From positions 310,001 to 374,000 of the forward strand of contig NZ_JALIQS010000002.1 in assembly GCF_024704725.1 (NCBI RefSeq): a stretch of 64,000 nt of DNA. Direction: 5' to 3'. Within the stretch, counting starts at the first letter, position 1. Each line of letters starts with the position of its first letter. The notes under the pieces were generated by a model. That model did not search any database. It was given only the letters and a program-made list of their open reading frames with translations, and had not been told where the DNA came from. The position numbers and the translations under genes were made by a program. Positions 47,202-55,963 of this stretch are shown here, piece after piece. This DNA comes from Shinella sp. CPCC 101442. Its GTDB lineage: Bacteria; Pseudomonadota; Alphaproteobacteria; Rhizobiales; Rhizobiaceae.

Positions 47202-47361
47202 GTCAGCCTCCAGTGGCGCCGCACCGAAAAGGGAGGCAGCCGGATGCGCGCATCCCGCGCGCGATCAATTTCTCAAAGTGAAGCAGTTTCACGGGGTTGG
47301 AAACCGGCAAGGGTGCGGAACCCCGCGCGATCCACATCAAAGGTGACGCCACCCTAAACAA

Positions 47362-47392
47362 AACGGCCCCGGGCGGAAGCGCCGGGGCCGTT
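47362..47392 (-). terminator. Rho-independent terminator after mltG
   Basis: An 11-bp stem (AACGGCCCCGG with CCGGGGCCGTT) lies 18 bases after the mltG stop. On the minus strand it is followed by TTGTTTAGG. The remaining bases up to yicC are featureless. Confidence 0.8.
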
Positions 47393-47409
47393 CAGGAGAG
47401 GTATGCCGA

Positions 47410-48591
47410 CTACTGGGACGTGGTGGCTTCCGTTTCCTTGGCGGTTTGCGCCGCCTTTTCCGCTTCCAGCTTGCGCCAGCGGCGGACATTCTGGTTGTGC
47501 TCGTCCAGCGTCTCGGCGAACACGTGGCCGCCCGTGCCGTCGGCGACAAAATAGAGGTCGCTGGTGCGCGAGGGGTTGGCGACGGCTTCCAGCGCCGCGC
47601 GACCGGGATTTGCGATCGGCGTCGGCGGCAGGCCCTTGATGATATAGGTGTTGTAGGGCGTCTGCTTTTCGAGGTCCGACTGGAAGATCGGCCGGTCGGC
47701 AGGCTTACCCTCGCCGCCGAAGATCCCGTAGATGATCGTCGGGTCGGATTGCAGGCGCATGCCCTTGTCGAGACGGTTGAGGAAGACCGAGGCGACGCGC
47801 GGGCGCTCGTCGGCGCGGCCGGTTTCCTTCTCCACGATGGAGGCGAGCGTCACGAATTCCTCGCGCGTGGCGACCGGCAGGTTGTCGTCGCGCTTGTCCC
47901 AGATCTGGTCGATCATGGTTTTCTGCGCATCCCGCATCTGGTGCAGGATATCGGCGCGCTTGGTGCCGCGCGAGAACTTGTAGGTATCGGGCATCAGCGT
48001 GCCTTCGACCGGCAGTTCCTGCGGCAGGTCGCCTTCCAGCACCGGATCGTCCTGCAGACGCTTGAACACCTGCTTGACCGTCAGGCCCTCGGGCACCGAG
48101 ACGCTGTAGAGGATCGATTTGCCGGACTTCAGAAGCTCGACGATCTCGCGCATGGTCGCGCCGGATTTGATCTCATATTCGCCGGCCTTCAGCGTGTCGC
48201 CGTCGAGATAGATGCGCGACAGCACACGGAAGACACGGCTGTCGGTGATGATGTTGTTGCGCTCGAGATTGGCGGCGATCTCGTTCGTGCCGGCGCCGGC
48301 GCGCACGATGAAGTTCGTGTTGGCCGTCGAAGGACCGGCCTCCTCATAGCTCTTCACGCCATAATAGAAGATGCCGACACCGACGAGCGTCGCGAAGACG
48401 ATCACGGTCATGACGAAATTCAGGAAGATGACGATCTGGCTGCGGGCCTTGCGCGAGCGGCGGCGGCTCGGGGGCTCAGGCACCTGTTCGGGGCGCAGGG
48501 CCTCGCTGGCGGACTTCGGAATGATGCGCGGCTGGCCGGATGCCTCGCCGCGGCCAAACTGGGTCTCGCCGGGTTCGTTCGTGTCGCTCAC
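47410..48591 (-). CDS. mltG: Endolytic murein transglycosylase
   Basis: MltG cleaves nascent peptidoglycan strands and sets glycan length. The 393-residue protein has a cytoplasmic N-terminus and one membrane segment (about residues 52-74). The YceG-like domain includes ASIVEKETGRADERPRVASVFLNRL with the catalytic glutamate, then QSDPTIIYGI. A low-complexity, lysine/alanine-rich tail ends the protein. It is downstream of fabF, as commonly seen in alphaproteobacteria, with a 163-base gap holding a weak GC hairpin. Confidence 0.95.
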   Translation of the reverse strand: MSDTNEPGETQFGRGEASGQPRIIPKSASEALRPEQVPEPPSRRRSRKARSQIVIFLNFVMTVIVFATLVGVGIFYYGVKSYEEAGPSTANTNFIVRAGAGTNEIAANLERNNIITDSRVFRVLSRIYLDGDTLKAGEYEIKSGATMREIVELLKSGKSILYSVSVPEGLTVKQVFKRLQDDPVLEGDLPQELPVEGTLMPDTYKFSRGTKRADILHQMRDAQKTMIDQIWDKRDDNLPVATREEFVTLASIVEKETGRADERPRVASVFLNRLDKGMRLQSDPTIIYGIFGGEGKPADRPIFQSDLEKQTPYNTYIIKGLPPTPIANPGRAALEAVANPSRTSDLYFVADGTGGHVFAETLDEHNQNVRRWRKLEAEKAAQTAKETEATTSQ

Positions 48592-48754
48592 GGACTGTCC
48601 TCATAAGTTCTGGCATTGCTCGACGTGTTCAGCAGAGCAATACGGCAAAAGCAGGATGAACCCGCTCTTCACATTCGGCTGTGCAGCGCGGCGGGACCGA
48701 GGCCCCAAGCCGGGCGGGTGTGCGGCGCGGCGGGGCGAAAGCCCCGGACCGTGG

Positions 48755-50014
48755 TCAGGCGTAACGCTTCAGAACGAGCGATGCGTTCGTTCCACCGAAG
48801 CCGAACGAGTTTGACAGCGCCACGTTGATCTCACGCTTGCGGGCCTTGTGCGGCACAAGGTCGATCGCCGTCTCGACGGCGGGATTGTCGAGGTTGAGCG
48901 TCGGCGGGGCGATATTGTCACGGATCGCCAGCGCCGAGAAGATGGCTTCGACCGCGCCGGCGGCACCGAGCAGGTGGCCGATGGCGGACTTGGTGGATGA
49001 CATCGAGAGGCGGGACGCCGCATCGCCGACCAGACGCTCGACAGCACCAAGCTCGATCGTGTCGGCCATCGTCGATGTGCCGTGCGAGTTGATGTAATCG
49101 ACTTCGCTCGCCGGAATGCCGGCGCGCTTCAGCGCCATCTGCATGCAGCGATAGGCGCCGTCGCCGTCTTCCGAGGGCGCGGTGATGTGGTAGGCATCGC
49201 CCGACAGGCCGTAGCCGACGACTTCAGCATAGATCTTCGCGCCGCGTGCCTTGGCGTGTTCCAGCTCCTCGAGAACGACGATGCCGGCGCCCTCCCCCAT
49301 GACGAAACCGTCGCGGTCGCGGTCATAGGGGCGCGAGGCTGCGGTCGGGTCGTCGTTGCGCTCGGTCGACAGCGCCTTGCAGGCGGCGAAGCCGGCGAGC
49401 GCGATGCGGCAGATCGGGGATTCGGCGCCGCCGGCGACCATGACGTCGGCATCACCCAGCGCGATCAGGCGGCTGGCATCGCCGATGGCGTGCGCGCCGG
49501 TCGAACAGGCGGTGACGACGGAGTGATTGGGGCCGCGCAGCTTGTGTTTGATCGACACCTGGCCGGAGGCGAGGTTGATCAAGCGGCCGGGAATGAAGAA
49601 GGGCGAGACGCGGCGGGGACCCTTGTCACGCAGCGTGTAGCCGGCTTCGACGATGCCATCGAGGCCGCCGATGCCGGAGCCGATGAGCACGCCGGTCGCG
49701 ATCTGGTCTTCGTCTGTCTTGGGATGCCAGCCGGCGTCGATGAGCGCCATATCGGCGGCGGCGACGGCGTAGGTGATGAAGGGATCGACCTTGCGCTGTT
49801 CCTTCGGCTCCATCCACTGGTCGGCATTGTAGGTGCCGTCAGTGCCGTCGCCGAGCGGGATCGAGCAGGCAATCTTTGCGGGGAGATCGTCGACCTCGAA
49901 GGTCGTCACCCTGGCAGCGCCGCTGCGGCCTTCGAGAAGGCGGCTCCAGGTTATTTCGGTGCCACAGCCAAGCGGGGATACCATGCCGGTACCCGTGATA
50001 ACGACACGCCTCAT
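48755..50014 (-). CDS. fabF: Beta-ketoacyl-ACP synthase II
   Basis: FabF condenses malonyl-ACP with acyl-ACP during fatty acid elongation. The 419-residue protein has the Cys-His-His triad: TACSTGAHAIG, NSHGTSTMADTIE and SSTKSAIGHLLGAAG. It begins MRRVVITGTGMVSPLG. It follows acpP by 110 bases that contain a perfect hairpin. Confidence 0.97.
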   Translation of the reverse strand: MRRVVITGTGMVSPLGCGTEITWSRLLEGRSGAARVTTFEVDDLPAKIACSIPLGDGTDGTYNADQWMEPKEQRKVDPFITYAVAAADMALIDAGWHPKTDEDQIATGVLIGSGIGGLDGIVEAGYTLRDKGPRRVSPFFIPGRLINLASGQVSIKHKLRGPNHSVVTACSTGAHAIGDASRLIALGDADVMVAGGAESPICRIALAGFAACKALSTERNDDPTAASRPYDRDRDGFVMGEGAGIVVLEELEHAKARGAKIYAEVVGYGLSGDAYHITAPSEDGDGAYRCMQMALKRAGIPASEVDYINSHGTSTMADTIELGAVERLVGDAASRLSMSSTKSAIGHLLGAAGAVEAIFSALAIRDNIAPPTLNLDNPAVETAIDLVPHKARKREINVALSNSFGFGGTNASLVLKRYA

Positions 50015-50088
50015 CGTCCGTGATCCACCCTATCGAATTCTATGTCTCTGCCCCAAGAGGAGGTATGGCCTCCGGGAGGAGACCGGGA

Positions 50089-50110
50089 CGGGCCGCTTCA
50101 AAGCGGCCCG
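50089..50110 (-). terminator. Hairpin between acpP and fabF
   Basis: CGGGCCGCTT and AAGCGGCCCG pair perfectly over 10 bp with a two-base gap, 14 bases after the acpP stop. Without a T-run it may be a partial terminator or an RNA-processing stop that keeps acpP mRNA more abundant than fabF. Confidence 0.6.
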
Positions 50111-50124
50111 CCGGCATCAAATGA

Positions 50125-50361
50125 TCAGGCCTGGGCCTTTTCGATGAACTTGACGGCGTCGCCGACCGTCAGGATCGAGTCAGCGGCGTCGTCCGGGATC
50201 TCGACGCCGAACTCTTCTTCGAACGCCATGACCAGTTCGACGGTGTCGAGCGAGTCCGCGCCAAGATCATCGATGAAGCTTGCGCCTTCGCTGACCTTTT
50301 CGGCGTCAACGCCCAGATGATCAATGACAATTTTCTTTACGCGTTCTGCTACGTCGCTCAT
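50125..50361 (-). CDS. acpP: Acyl carrier protein
   Basis: The 78-residue carrier of growing acyl chains. The phosphopantetheine serine is in [18 protein letters not shown]; the protein is very acidic, as usual. Located between fabG (283-base gap) and fabF. The long gap upstream suggests a promoter of its own. Confidence 0.98.
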   Translation of the reverse strand: MSDVAERVKKIVIDHLGVDAEKVSEGASFIDDLGADSLDTVELVMAFEEEFGVEIPDDAADSILTVGDAVKFIEKAQA

Positions 50362-50644
50362 GTCGGATTCCTCGACCTTTGTTTTTTTGATCGGCGCGTT
50401 TCACAGCGCCGGGCACTCAACACGCCCGATATGCCTCAAGAACATATCCGGCAATCTCTTCAACCGGCAATGCGGCATCGGCGATACTGTTCCATACCGC
50501 GCGATTGCTCAGGCATTTGCCCATCGACTGCTGACAGTCATGGCCCGATTAACACGGTTTAAGTCTGTCGCAAAGTGTGAAAATGGCCGGTGCGCCAGCG
50601 GTCAACATGCAATTCATGCCGTCGAGACTGGCGCTCCATCCACC

Positions 50645-51382
50645 TTAGATCATCGCCATGCCACCGTTTACATGCAGGGTCTGGCCCGTCATGTAGGACG
50701 CTTCCGACGAGGCGAGGTAAGCGACGGCGGATGCGACCTCCGTGCCGGTGCCCATGCGCTTCATGGGAATGGCCCCCATGATCGCTTCCTTCTGCTTGTC
50801 GTTCAGCTTGCCGGTCATCGCACTTTCGATGAAACCGGGGGCGACGCAGTTGACGGTGACGTTGCGGGTCGCGATTTCCTGGGCCAGCGACTTGGTGAAG
50901 CCGATCATGCCGGCCTTGGAGGCGCAGTAGTTGGCCTGGCCCGGATTGCCGGTGACGCCGACGACCGAGGTGATATTGATGATACGGCCGTAGCGGCGGC
51001 GCATCATCGGGTGGGTGAGTTCGCGCGTCAGGCGGAAGACCGCCGTCAGGTTGACCTCGAGAACGGCATCCCAGTCGTCATCGCTCATGCGCACGAACAG
51101 GCCATCCTTGGTGATCCCGGCATTGTTGACGAGAATATCGACGCCGCCGAGTTCGGCTTCGGCCTTTTCGCCGAGCGCCTTGACTTCGGCGCGGTCGGAA
51201 AGGTTGGCCGGGAAGATCTGGACGCGTTCGCCGAATTCGTTGGCGAGCGTTTCGAGTTTTTCCACGCGGGTGCCGTGAAGACCGACGATCGCGCCCTGCG
51301 CGTGCAGGATGCGGGCGATCTCCTCGCCGATGCCGCCGGATGCGCCGGTAACAAGTGCCTTGCGGCCGGAAAGATCAAACAT
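50645..51382 (-). CDS. fabG: 3-oxoacyl-ACP reductase
   Basis: FabG reduces 3-oxoacyl-ACP with NADPH. The 245-residue SDR protein has TGASGGIGEEIA, LVNNAGITKD, and the catalytic YCASKAGMIG. The end MTGQTLHVNGGMAMI is typical. It follows fabD by 24 bases. Confidence 0.97.
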   Translation of the reverse strand: MFDLSGRKALVTGASGGIGEEIARILHAQGAIVGLHGTRVEKLETLANEFGERVQIFPANLSDRAEVKALGEKAEAELGGVDILVNNAGITKDGLFVRMSDDDWDAVLEVNLTAVFRLTRELTHPMMRRRYGRIINITSVVGVTGNPGQANYCASKAGMIGFTKSLAQEIATRNVTVNCVAPGFIESAMTGKLNDKQKEAIMGAIPMKRMGTGTEVASAVAYLASSEASYMTGQTLHVNGGMAMI

Positions 51383-51406
51383 GGTTGCGTTCCTTATGGA
51401 AAGAGA

Positions 51407-52351
51407 TCAGCCGAGGAGCGCGGCAAGCGCGCTGTCGATGTCTGCGGGGGTGTTGATGGCGATGCCGGTGGCGGACTTGTCGATGCGGCGCGCCAGACCT
51501 GTCAGCACCTTGCCGGAACCGACTTCATAAAGCGTCGTCACGTCATTCTTGCCGAACCATTCGACCGTCTCGCGCCAGCGAACCTGGCCGGTGACCTGCT
51601 CGACGAGAAGGCGCACGATCTCCTGCGGATCGCTGACGGGTGCTGCACGGACGTTGGCGATGACGGGCACCACCGGCGCCTTGGCCTCGACGGCAGCCAG
51701 CGCTTCGCGCATGGCATCGGCGGCCGGCGCCATCAGGGCCGAATGGAAGGGGGCGGAGACGGAGAGCATCAGCGCGCGCTTGGCGCCCTTCTCCGTCGCA
51801 AGCCGGGCTGCGACCTCGACGGCCGGCTTGGAACCGGAGATGACGAGCTGGCCGCCGCCATTGTCATTGGCGATCTGGCACGAGCCACCCTTGGAGGCTT
51901 CCTGACAGATCGCTTCGACATCCGCCTGCTCCAGGCCGATGATCGCGGCCATGGCGCCCTCGCCGACCGGAACGGCCGATTGCATGGCATTGCCGCGAAT
52001 GCGCAGCAGTCGCGCGGTGTCGGCAAGCGAGAAGGTGCCGGCGGCGCAGAGCGCGGAATATTCGCCGAGCGAATGGCCGGCGACGTAGGAGACCTTGTCC
52101 TTCAGCGACAGGCCGCGCGCTTCAAGTACGCGCATGACGGCGATGGAAACGGCCATCAGCGCCGGCTGGGCGTTCGCCGTCAGCGTCAGGATGTCCTCGG
52201 GGCCTTCGAACATGATGGCGGACAATTTCTGGGCCAGCGCATCGTCGACTTCGGCGAAAACGGCGCGCGCTTCCGGGAAGGCTTCGGCGAGTTCCTTGCC
52301 CATGCCGACAGCCTGGCTGCCCTGGCCGGGGAAGGTGAATGCTACGCTCAT
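51407..52351 (-). CDS. fabD: Malonyl-CoA--ACP transacylase
   Basis: FabD loads malonate onto acyl carrier protein. The 314-residue protein starts MSVAFTFPGQGSQAVGMGKEL and has the nucleophile motif GHSLGEYSAL, with the catalytic histidine in APFHSALM. It is the first gene of the fabD-fabG-acpP-fabF cluster and diverges from the aldo-keto reductase gene. Confidence 0.97.
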   Translation of the reverse strand: MSVAFTFPGQGSQAVGMGKELAEAFPEARAVFAEVDDALAQKLSAIMFEGPEDILTLTANAQPALMAVSIAVMRVLEARGLSLKDKVSYVAGHSLGEYSALCAAGTFSLADTARLLRIRGNAMQSAVPVGEGAMAAIIGLEQADVEAICQEASKGGSCQIANDNGGGQLVISGSKPAVEVAARLATEKGAKRALMLSVSAPFHSALMAPAADAMREALAAVEAKAPVVPVIANVRAAPVSDPQEIVRLLVEQVTGQVRWRETVEWFGKNDVTTLYEVGSGKVLTGLARRIDKSATGIAINTPADIDSALAALLG

Positions 52352-52542
52352 AGGGGTTTCTCCCGTCTTCTGTTTCCTTTTCCATTCACATTCCAGCCCG
52401 TCAAGTCAAGGCATTGCGCCCTGAAGCACCCTTCCCGGCCCGTCCTTTCCAAGGCCTTGCACAGGGAATCGCCCTCCCCGTCTTGCACTTCACGGCAGGC
52501 CGCCTACATTCGCGCGGTTCCCACAAAAGGATTTTCCCTCCC

Positions 52543-53586
52543 ATGAAATACAATCCGCTCGGCAGGACCGGCATGAGCGTGTCGGAGATCTGCCTCGGCA
52601 CCATGACCTGGGGATCGCAGAACAGCGAGCAGGAAGCCCAAGACCAGCTCGACTACGCGTTCTCTGAAGGCGTCAACTTCATCGACACAGCAGAACTTTA
52701 TCCCACCACGCCGCTTTCGCCGGAAACCTACGGCGATACGGAACGCTTCATCGGCAACTGGATGAAAGCGCGCGGCAACCGCGACAAGGTTATCCTCGCC
52801 ACCAAGGTCGCCGGCCCCGGCCGGCCCTACATTCGCGGTGGCGCACCGATGAGCCGCAAGGGCATCCTGGAGGCGATCGACGACAGCCTCCAGCGCCTGA
52901 AGACCGACTATGTCGATCTCTACCAGCTGCACTGGCCGAACCGCGGGCATTATCACTTCCGCAACGCCTGGAGCTACGAGCCGGCCAAGCAGGACCGCGA
53001 AAAGGTCGCCGCCGAGATCGAGGAAATCCTCGATACCATCGGCGAGATCGTCAAAGCCGGCAAGGTTCGTGCACTCGGCCTGTCCAACGACACCGCCTGG
53101 GGCACGATGCGCATGCTGGCCCGCGCGGAAGAAAAGGGCCTGCCGCGCGTCGCGTCCATCCAGAACGAGTACAACCTGCTCTACCGGACCTACGACCTCG
53201 ACCTTGCAGAACTGTCGCATCACGAGGACATCGGCCTGCTCGCCTATTCGCCCCTCGCCGCCGGCCTCCTGACCGGCAAATATCTCGACGGCGCGCGCCC
53301 GGAGGGCTCGCGTCTCACGAAGAACGGCGATCTCGGCGGACGCTACCAGCCGCTGCAAGAGCCGGCGGTCAGGGCCTATGTGGAGATTGCGAAGGAAAAC
53401 GGCATAGACCCCGCGCAGATGGCGCTGGCCTTCTGCCTGACGCGGCCCTTCATGGCCTCGGTCATCATCGGCGCGACGTCGATGGAGCAGCTGAAGACCA
53501 ATATCGGATCGAAGGACCTGACACTTTCGGCCGACGTGATGAACGGCATCCGCCGTATCCACCGGCTCTATCCGGCGCCGATGTAA
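52543..53586 (+). CDS. Aldo/keto reductase (Tas-like)
   Basis: A 347-residue NADPH-dependent aldo-keto reductase resembling E. coli Tas. The tetrad residues are in FIDTAELY (Asp, Tyr), ATKVAGPG (Lys) and YQLHWPNR (His). The C-terminal nucleotide-binding part contains SVIIGATSMEQL. The start at 52543 fits the family N-terminus KYNPLGRTGMSVSEICLGTM. The substrate is unknown. Confidence 0.9.
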   Translation: MKYNPLGRTGMSVSEICLGTMTWGSQNSEQEAQDQLDYAFSEGVNFIDTAELYPTTPLSPETYGDTERFIGNWMKARGNRDKVILATKVAGPGRPYIRGGAPMSRKGILEAIDDSLQRLKTDYVDLYQLHWPNRGHYHFRNAWSYEPAKQDREKVAAEIEEILDTIGEIVKAGKVRALGLSNDTAWGTMRMLARAEEKGLPRVASIQNEYNLLYRTYDLDLAELSHHEDIGLLAYSPLAAGLLTGKYLDGARPEGSRLTKNGDLGGRYQPLQEPAVRAYVEIAKENGIDPAQMALAFCLTRPFMASVIIGATSMEQLKTNIGSKDLTLSADVMNGIRRIHRLYPAPM

Positions 53587-53592
53587 AGCAAA

Positions 53593-53620
53593 ACGGGCGG
53601 CCCGGTTATGGGCCGCCCGT
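53593..53620. terminator. Terminator after the aldo/keto reductase gene
   Basis: ACGGGCGGCCC and GGGCCGCCCGT form a perfect 11-bp stem with a six-base loop, starting six bases after the stop and upstream of the convergent VOC gene. Confidence 0.8.
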
Positions 53621-53659
53621 ATCGCATCGATGGACTTCCGTCGTGAGACTTTCAATGCC

Positions 53660-54133
53660 TCAGCCGCGCCGGGCCGCCTCGATTGCGGCGACGTCGATCT
53701 TCTTCATCGTCATCATCGCGTCGAACGCGCGCTTCGCCTCGCCGCCACCGGCAACCAGAGCCTCCATGAGAACGCGCGGCGTGATCTGCCAGGAGATGCC
53801 CCATTTGTCCTTGCACCAGCCGCATTCACTTTCCTGGCCGCCATTGCCGACGATCGCATTCCAGTAGCGGTCGGTCTCTTCCTGATCTTCGGTAGAAATC
53901 TGGAAGGAAAAGGCTTCGTTGTGCTTGAAGGTCGGACCACCGTTCAGGCCGATGCACGGTACGCCGGCGACCGTGAAGCCCACGACAAGGACCTCTCCCT
54001 GCTTTCCATCGGGGTAGTCGCCGGGCGCACGGGTAGTCTCTCCCACAGCGCTATCGGGAAACGTCGCGGCATAGAAACGGGCTGCCGCTTCGGCATCCTT
54101 GTCGAACCACAGGCAGATCGTGTTCTTCGGCAT
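53660..54133 (-). CDS. VOC family protein (PhnB/3-demethylubiquinone methyltransferase-like)
   Basis: A 157-residue glyoxalase-fold protein of the PhnB-like branch. Patterns are ICLWFDKDAEAAARFYAATF, GFTVAGVPCIGLNGGPTF, FQISTEDQEETDRYWNAI and GISWQITPRVLMEAL. I chose the ATG at 54133 because GGAGG lies nine bases upstream; the open frame runs further but has no family similarity. The activity is unknown. Confidence 0.85.
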   Translation of the reverse strand: MPKNTICLWFDKDAEAAARFYAATFPDSAVGETTRAPGDYPDGKQGEVLVVGFTVAGVPCIGLNGGPTFKHNEAFSFQISTEDQEETDRYWNAIVGNGGQESECGWCKDKWGISWQITPRVLMEALVAGGGEAKRAFDAMMTMKKIDVAAIEAARRG

Positions 54134-54246
54134 TGGGCATCCTCCTATCTTTGATCGCAGGCCGTCGGTGACGGCCGATACCTGGAAGACGTGCGATCCC
54201 GCGGCAAGCCGACATCGTGTTTGAAAAATAGTGCAGGAACCGAAAG

Positions 54247-54270
54247 AAACCCGCCGTTTCCGGCGGGTTT
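54247..54270 (-). terminator. Rho-independent terminator of the small membrane protein gene
   Basis: AAACCCGCCG and CGGCGGGTTT pair over 10 bp around TTTC. On the minus strand it is followed by CTTTC. Confidence 0.8.
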
Positions 54271-54296
54271 CCAGTCGTGCCCCATGCTGGGTGACG

Positions 54297-54668
54297 TTAC
54301 GGCGTCGTGGTGGTAGCGCCACCACCTTCGGCGGGCTGCTGGCCACCGCTCGGCTGGGTATCCAGCGTCTGCGTGCCGCCTGTTGCACCGCCCGTCTGGC
54401 CTTCGGTGGCAGTGCCGCCGGCCGGAGCCGTGTCCTGCGTGCCGATGGCCGAGGTATTGGCGTTCGGATCGACGCCGTCACCCGGCGTTCCGCTGCCGAC
54501 GAAGTAGAAGATGCCCACCGCGACGAGCACGGCGAGGATTACGGCGACGGCCCAGCCGCCCGTGCCACTACCGCCATTGCTGGCGTTGACGACGGTCGGG
54601 CCGCGATCATCCACCGGAGGCGTATAACGATCTTCCGGGGGACGATTGACGAGGTTTGGGTCCTGCAT
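54297..54668 (-). CDS. Small single-pass membrane protein of unknown function
   Basis: A 123-residue protein. A proline-rich cytoplasmic N-terminus (NLVNRPPEDRYTPPVDDRG) leads to one membrane segment (WAVAVILAVLVAVGIFYFVG, about residues 38-57). The outer tail is of low complexity, rich in Gly, Thr, Ala and Gln (TATEGQTGGATGGTQTL), and ends TTTTP. A GGAG ribosome binding site precedes the ATG at 54668. Such proteins occur in rhizobia, but the function is not known to me. Confidence 0.75.
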   Translation of the reverse strand: MQDPNLVNRPPEDRYTPPVDDRGPTVVNASNGGSGTGGWAVAVILAVLVAVGIFYFVGSGTPGDGVDPNANTSAIGTQDTAPAGGTATEGQTGGATGGTQTLDTQPSGGQQPAEGGGATTTTP

Positions 54669-54768
54669 GTCGGTCACTCCATCTGGTTGGATCGACGGGA
54701 AAACGCGGCATCCCGGATTTTGTTCCAGCCCCGTTCCCGAAACGAAACACGGCTTTCTGGCTTCGGGC

Positions 54769-54797
54769 CTTGCCTTCTCGCGGAAAATCCGTATAAG
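54769..54797 (+). promoter_or_regulatory. Predicted sigma70-type promoter of the rpsF operon
   Basis: CTTGCC (54769-54774) and TATAAG (54792-54797) are spaced 17 bases apart. This puts transcription start near 54804 and leaves a leader of about 210 bases before rpsF. The remainder of the 347-base gap (54669-55015) is this leader and the upstream region of the divergent membrane-protein gene. Confidence 0.55.
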
Positions 54798-55015
54798 CGC
54801 GCTGTTCAACACACCCGGTCAATCGGCTGGTGGCTGAACGGAGGGCCGGCGATCCGAAGAGGATGGCCGTTTGGAGCCAAGGGTTCCAGCCTCCCGTGTC
54901 TCCGCTCTCGACCGTCTGGATTAACGCTTTTCTTGCTTCGGGCCCTGCGCCCTTGAGAACTGTCGTTGAGGCTTGGCGCCGGTTTCGGGTGTAAACGCAA
55001 GAAAGGCAAAGCCAC

Positions 55016-55468
55016 ATGGCTCTTTATGAACACGTATTCCTGGCTCGCCAGGATGTGTCCGCCCAGCAGGTCGACGCTCTCGTCGAACAGTACAAGGGCG
55101 TTATCGAATCGTTCGGCGGCAAGGTTGGCCGTGTCGAGAACTGGGGCCTCAAGTCCCTCACCTACCGCATCAAGAAGAACCGCAAGGCTCACTATGCGCT
55201 GATGGACATCGACGCTCCGGCGGCCGCTATCCACGAAATCGAGCGCCAGATGCGCATCAACGAAGACATCCTTCGTTACATGACCATCGCTGTTGAAGCG
55301 CACGAAGAAGGCCCGTCGGCCATGATGCAGAAGCGTGACCGCGACGACCGTCCGCGCCGCGAAGGCGACGATCGTGGCCCGCGCCGCGACTTCGGCGACC
55401 GTCCGCGCCGCGACTTCGGCGACCGCCCGCCGCGTGGCGACCGCCCGGCCCGCGAAGACCGCGCGTAA
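55016..55468 (+). CDS. rpsF: 30S ribosomal protein S6
   Basis: S6 binds 16S rRNA together with S18. The 150-residue protein begins [13 protein letters not shown] and includes the family segment [21 protein letters not shown]. After about residue 105 it carries a long Arg/Asp/Gly-rich tail with repeated RRDFGDRP, a common alphaproteobacterial extension. It is preceded by a GAAAGGC ribosome binding site and followed 24 bases later by rpsR. Confidence 0.97.
   Translation: MALYEHVFLARQDVSAQQVDALVEQYKGVIESFGGKVGRVENWGLKSLTYRIKKNRKAHYALMDIDAPAAAIHEIERQMRINEDILRYMTIAVEAHEEGPSAMMQKRDRDDRPRREGDDRGPRRDFGDRPRRDFGDRPPRGDRPAREDRA
55379..55425 (+). repeat. Tandem 24-base repeat in the rpsF tail
   Basis: Two copies with a 24-base period (55379-55401 and 55403-55425) encode RRDFGDRP-type units. 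A third, degenerate copy is just upstream near 55350. Confidence 0.85.
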
Positions 55469-55492
55469 TAGAAGCAGAAGGAGATTATAGAT

Positions 55493-55741
55493 ATGGCTGA
55501 TGTTTCTTCCGCTCCGGCACGCCGTCCGTTCCACCGCCGCCGCAAGACCTGCCCCTTCTCGGGCGCAAACGCACCGAAGATCGACTACAAGGACGTCCGT
55601 CTTCTGTCGCGCTACATTTCCGAGCGCGGCAAGATCGTTCCGTCCCGCATCACGGCCGTTTCCCAGAAGAAGCAGCGCGAACTCGCCAAGGCGATCAAGC
55701 GCGCCCGCTTCCTCGGCCTGCTGCCCTACGTCGTAGCGTAA
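55493..55741 (+). CDS. rpsR: 30S ribosomal protein S18
   Basis: S18 pairs with S6 on the platform of the small subunit. The 82-residue protein has [28 protein letters not shown] and the end [22 protein letters not shown]. It has normal length and sits in the rpsF operon. Confidence 0.98.
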   Translation: MADVSSAPARRPFHRRRKTCPFSGANAPKIDYKDVRLLSRYISERGKIVPSRITAVSQKKQRELAKAIKRARFLGLLPYVVA

Positions 55742-55792
55742 TGATCTGACTCTGCGGCCTGACTCGACGTCAGACTGCGAGCCTTGACTCAA

Positions 55793-55818
55793 GGGGAAGA
55801 CGGCTTGCCGCCTTCCCC
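55793..55818 (+). terminator. Hairpin after rpsR, possible terminator or attenuator
   Basis: GGGGAAG-A-CGGC pairs with GCCG-C-CTTCCCC, a 12-position stem with one mismatch. It lies 52 bases after rpsR and is followed by ATTTCCC. It could reduce read-through into the next gene. Confidence 0.5.
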
Positions 55819-55936
55819 ATTTCCCTTCCGCGTTGGGCGCGGATCGGAGTCGCCGGTCTTTTCCCGATCTCGGGCGAAACCAAAACCCCATGTTGGGGAG
55901 ACAGTCCTGAATCAATGTCTCAGGAACCTCCTCTAA

Positions 55937-55952
55937 CTGTCTGAACAGACAG
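55937..55952. promoter_or_regulatory. Perfect palindrome just upstream of the DUF2232 gene
   Basis: CTGTCTG-AA-CAGACAG ends 11 bases before the GTG start. It might be a binding site or a hairpin that affects translation. Confidence 0.4.
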
Positions 55953-55963
55953 GACAGCGAACC

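Noticed and set aside
48731-48746. Small GC hairpin (CGGGGC-GAAA-GCCCCG) after fabF as a terminator
   Set aside because: The stem is only six base pairs, with no T-run on either strand in a generally GC-rich spacer, so I do not call it.
50549-50562. Possible CtrA site upstream of acpP
   Set aside because: TTAA-N6-TTAA is present, but the CtrA consensus requires seven bases between the halves, and the flanks do not support it.
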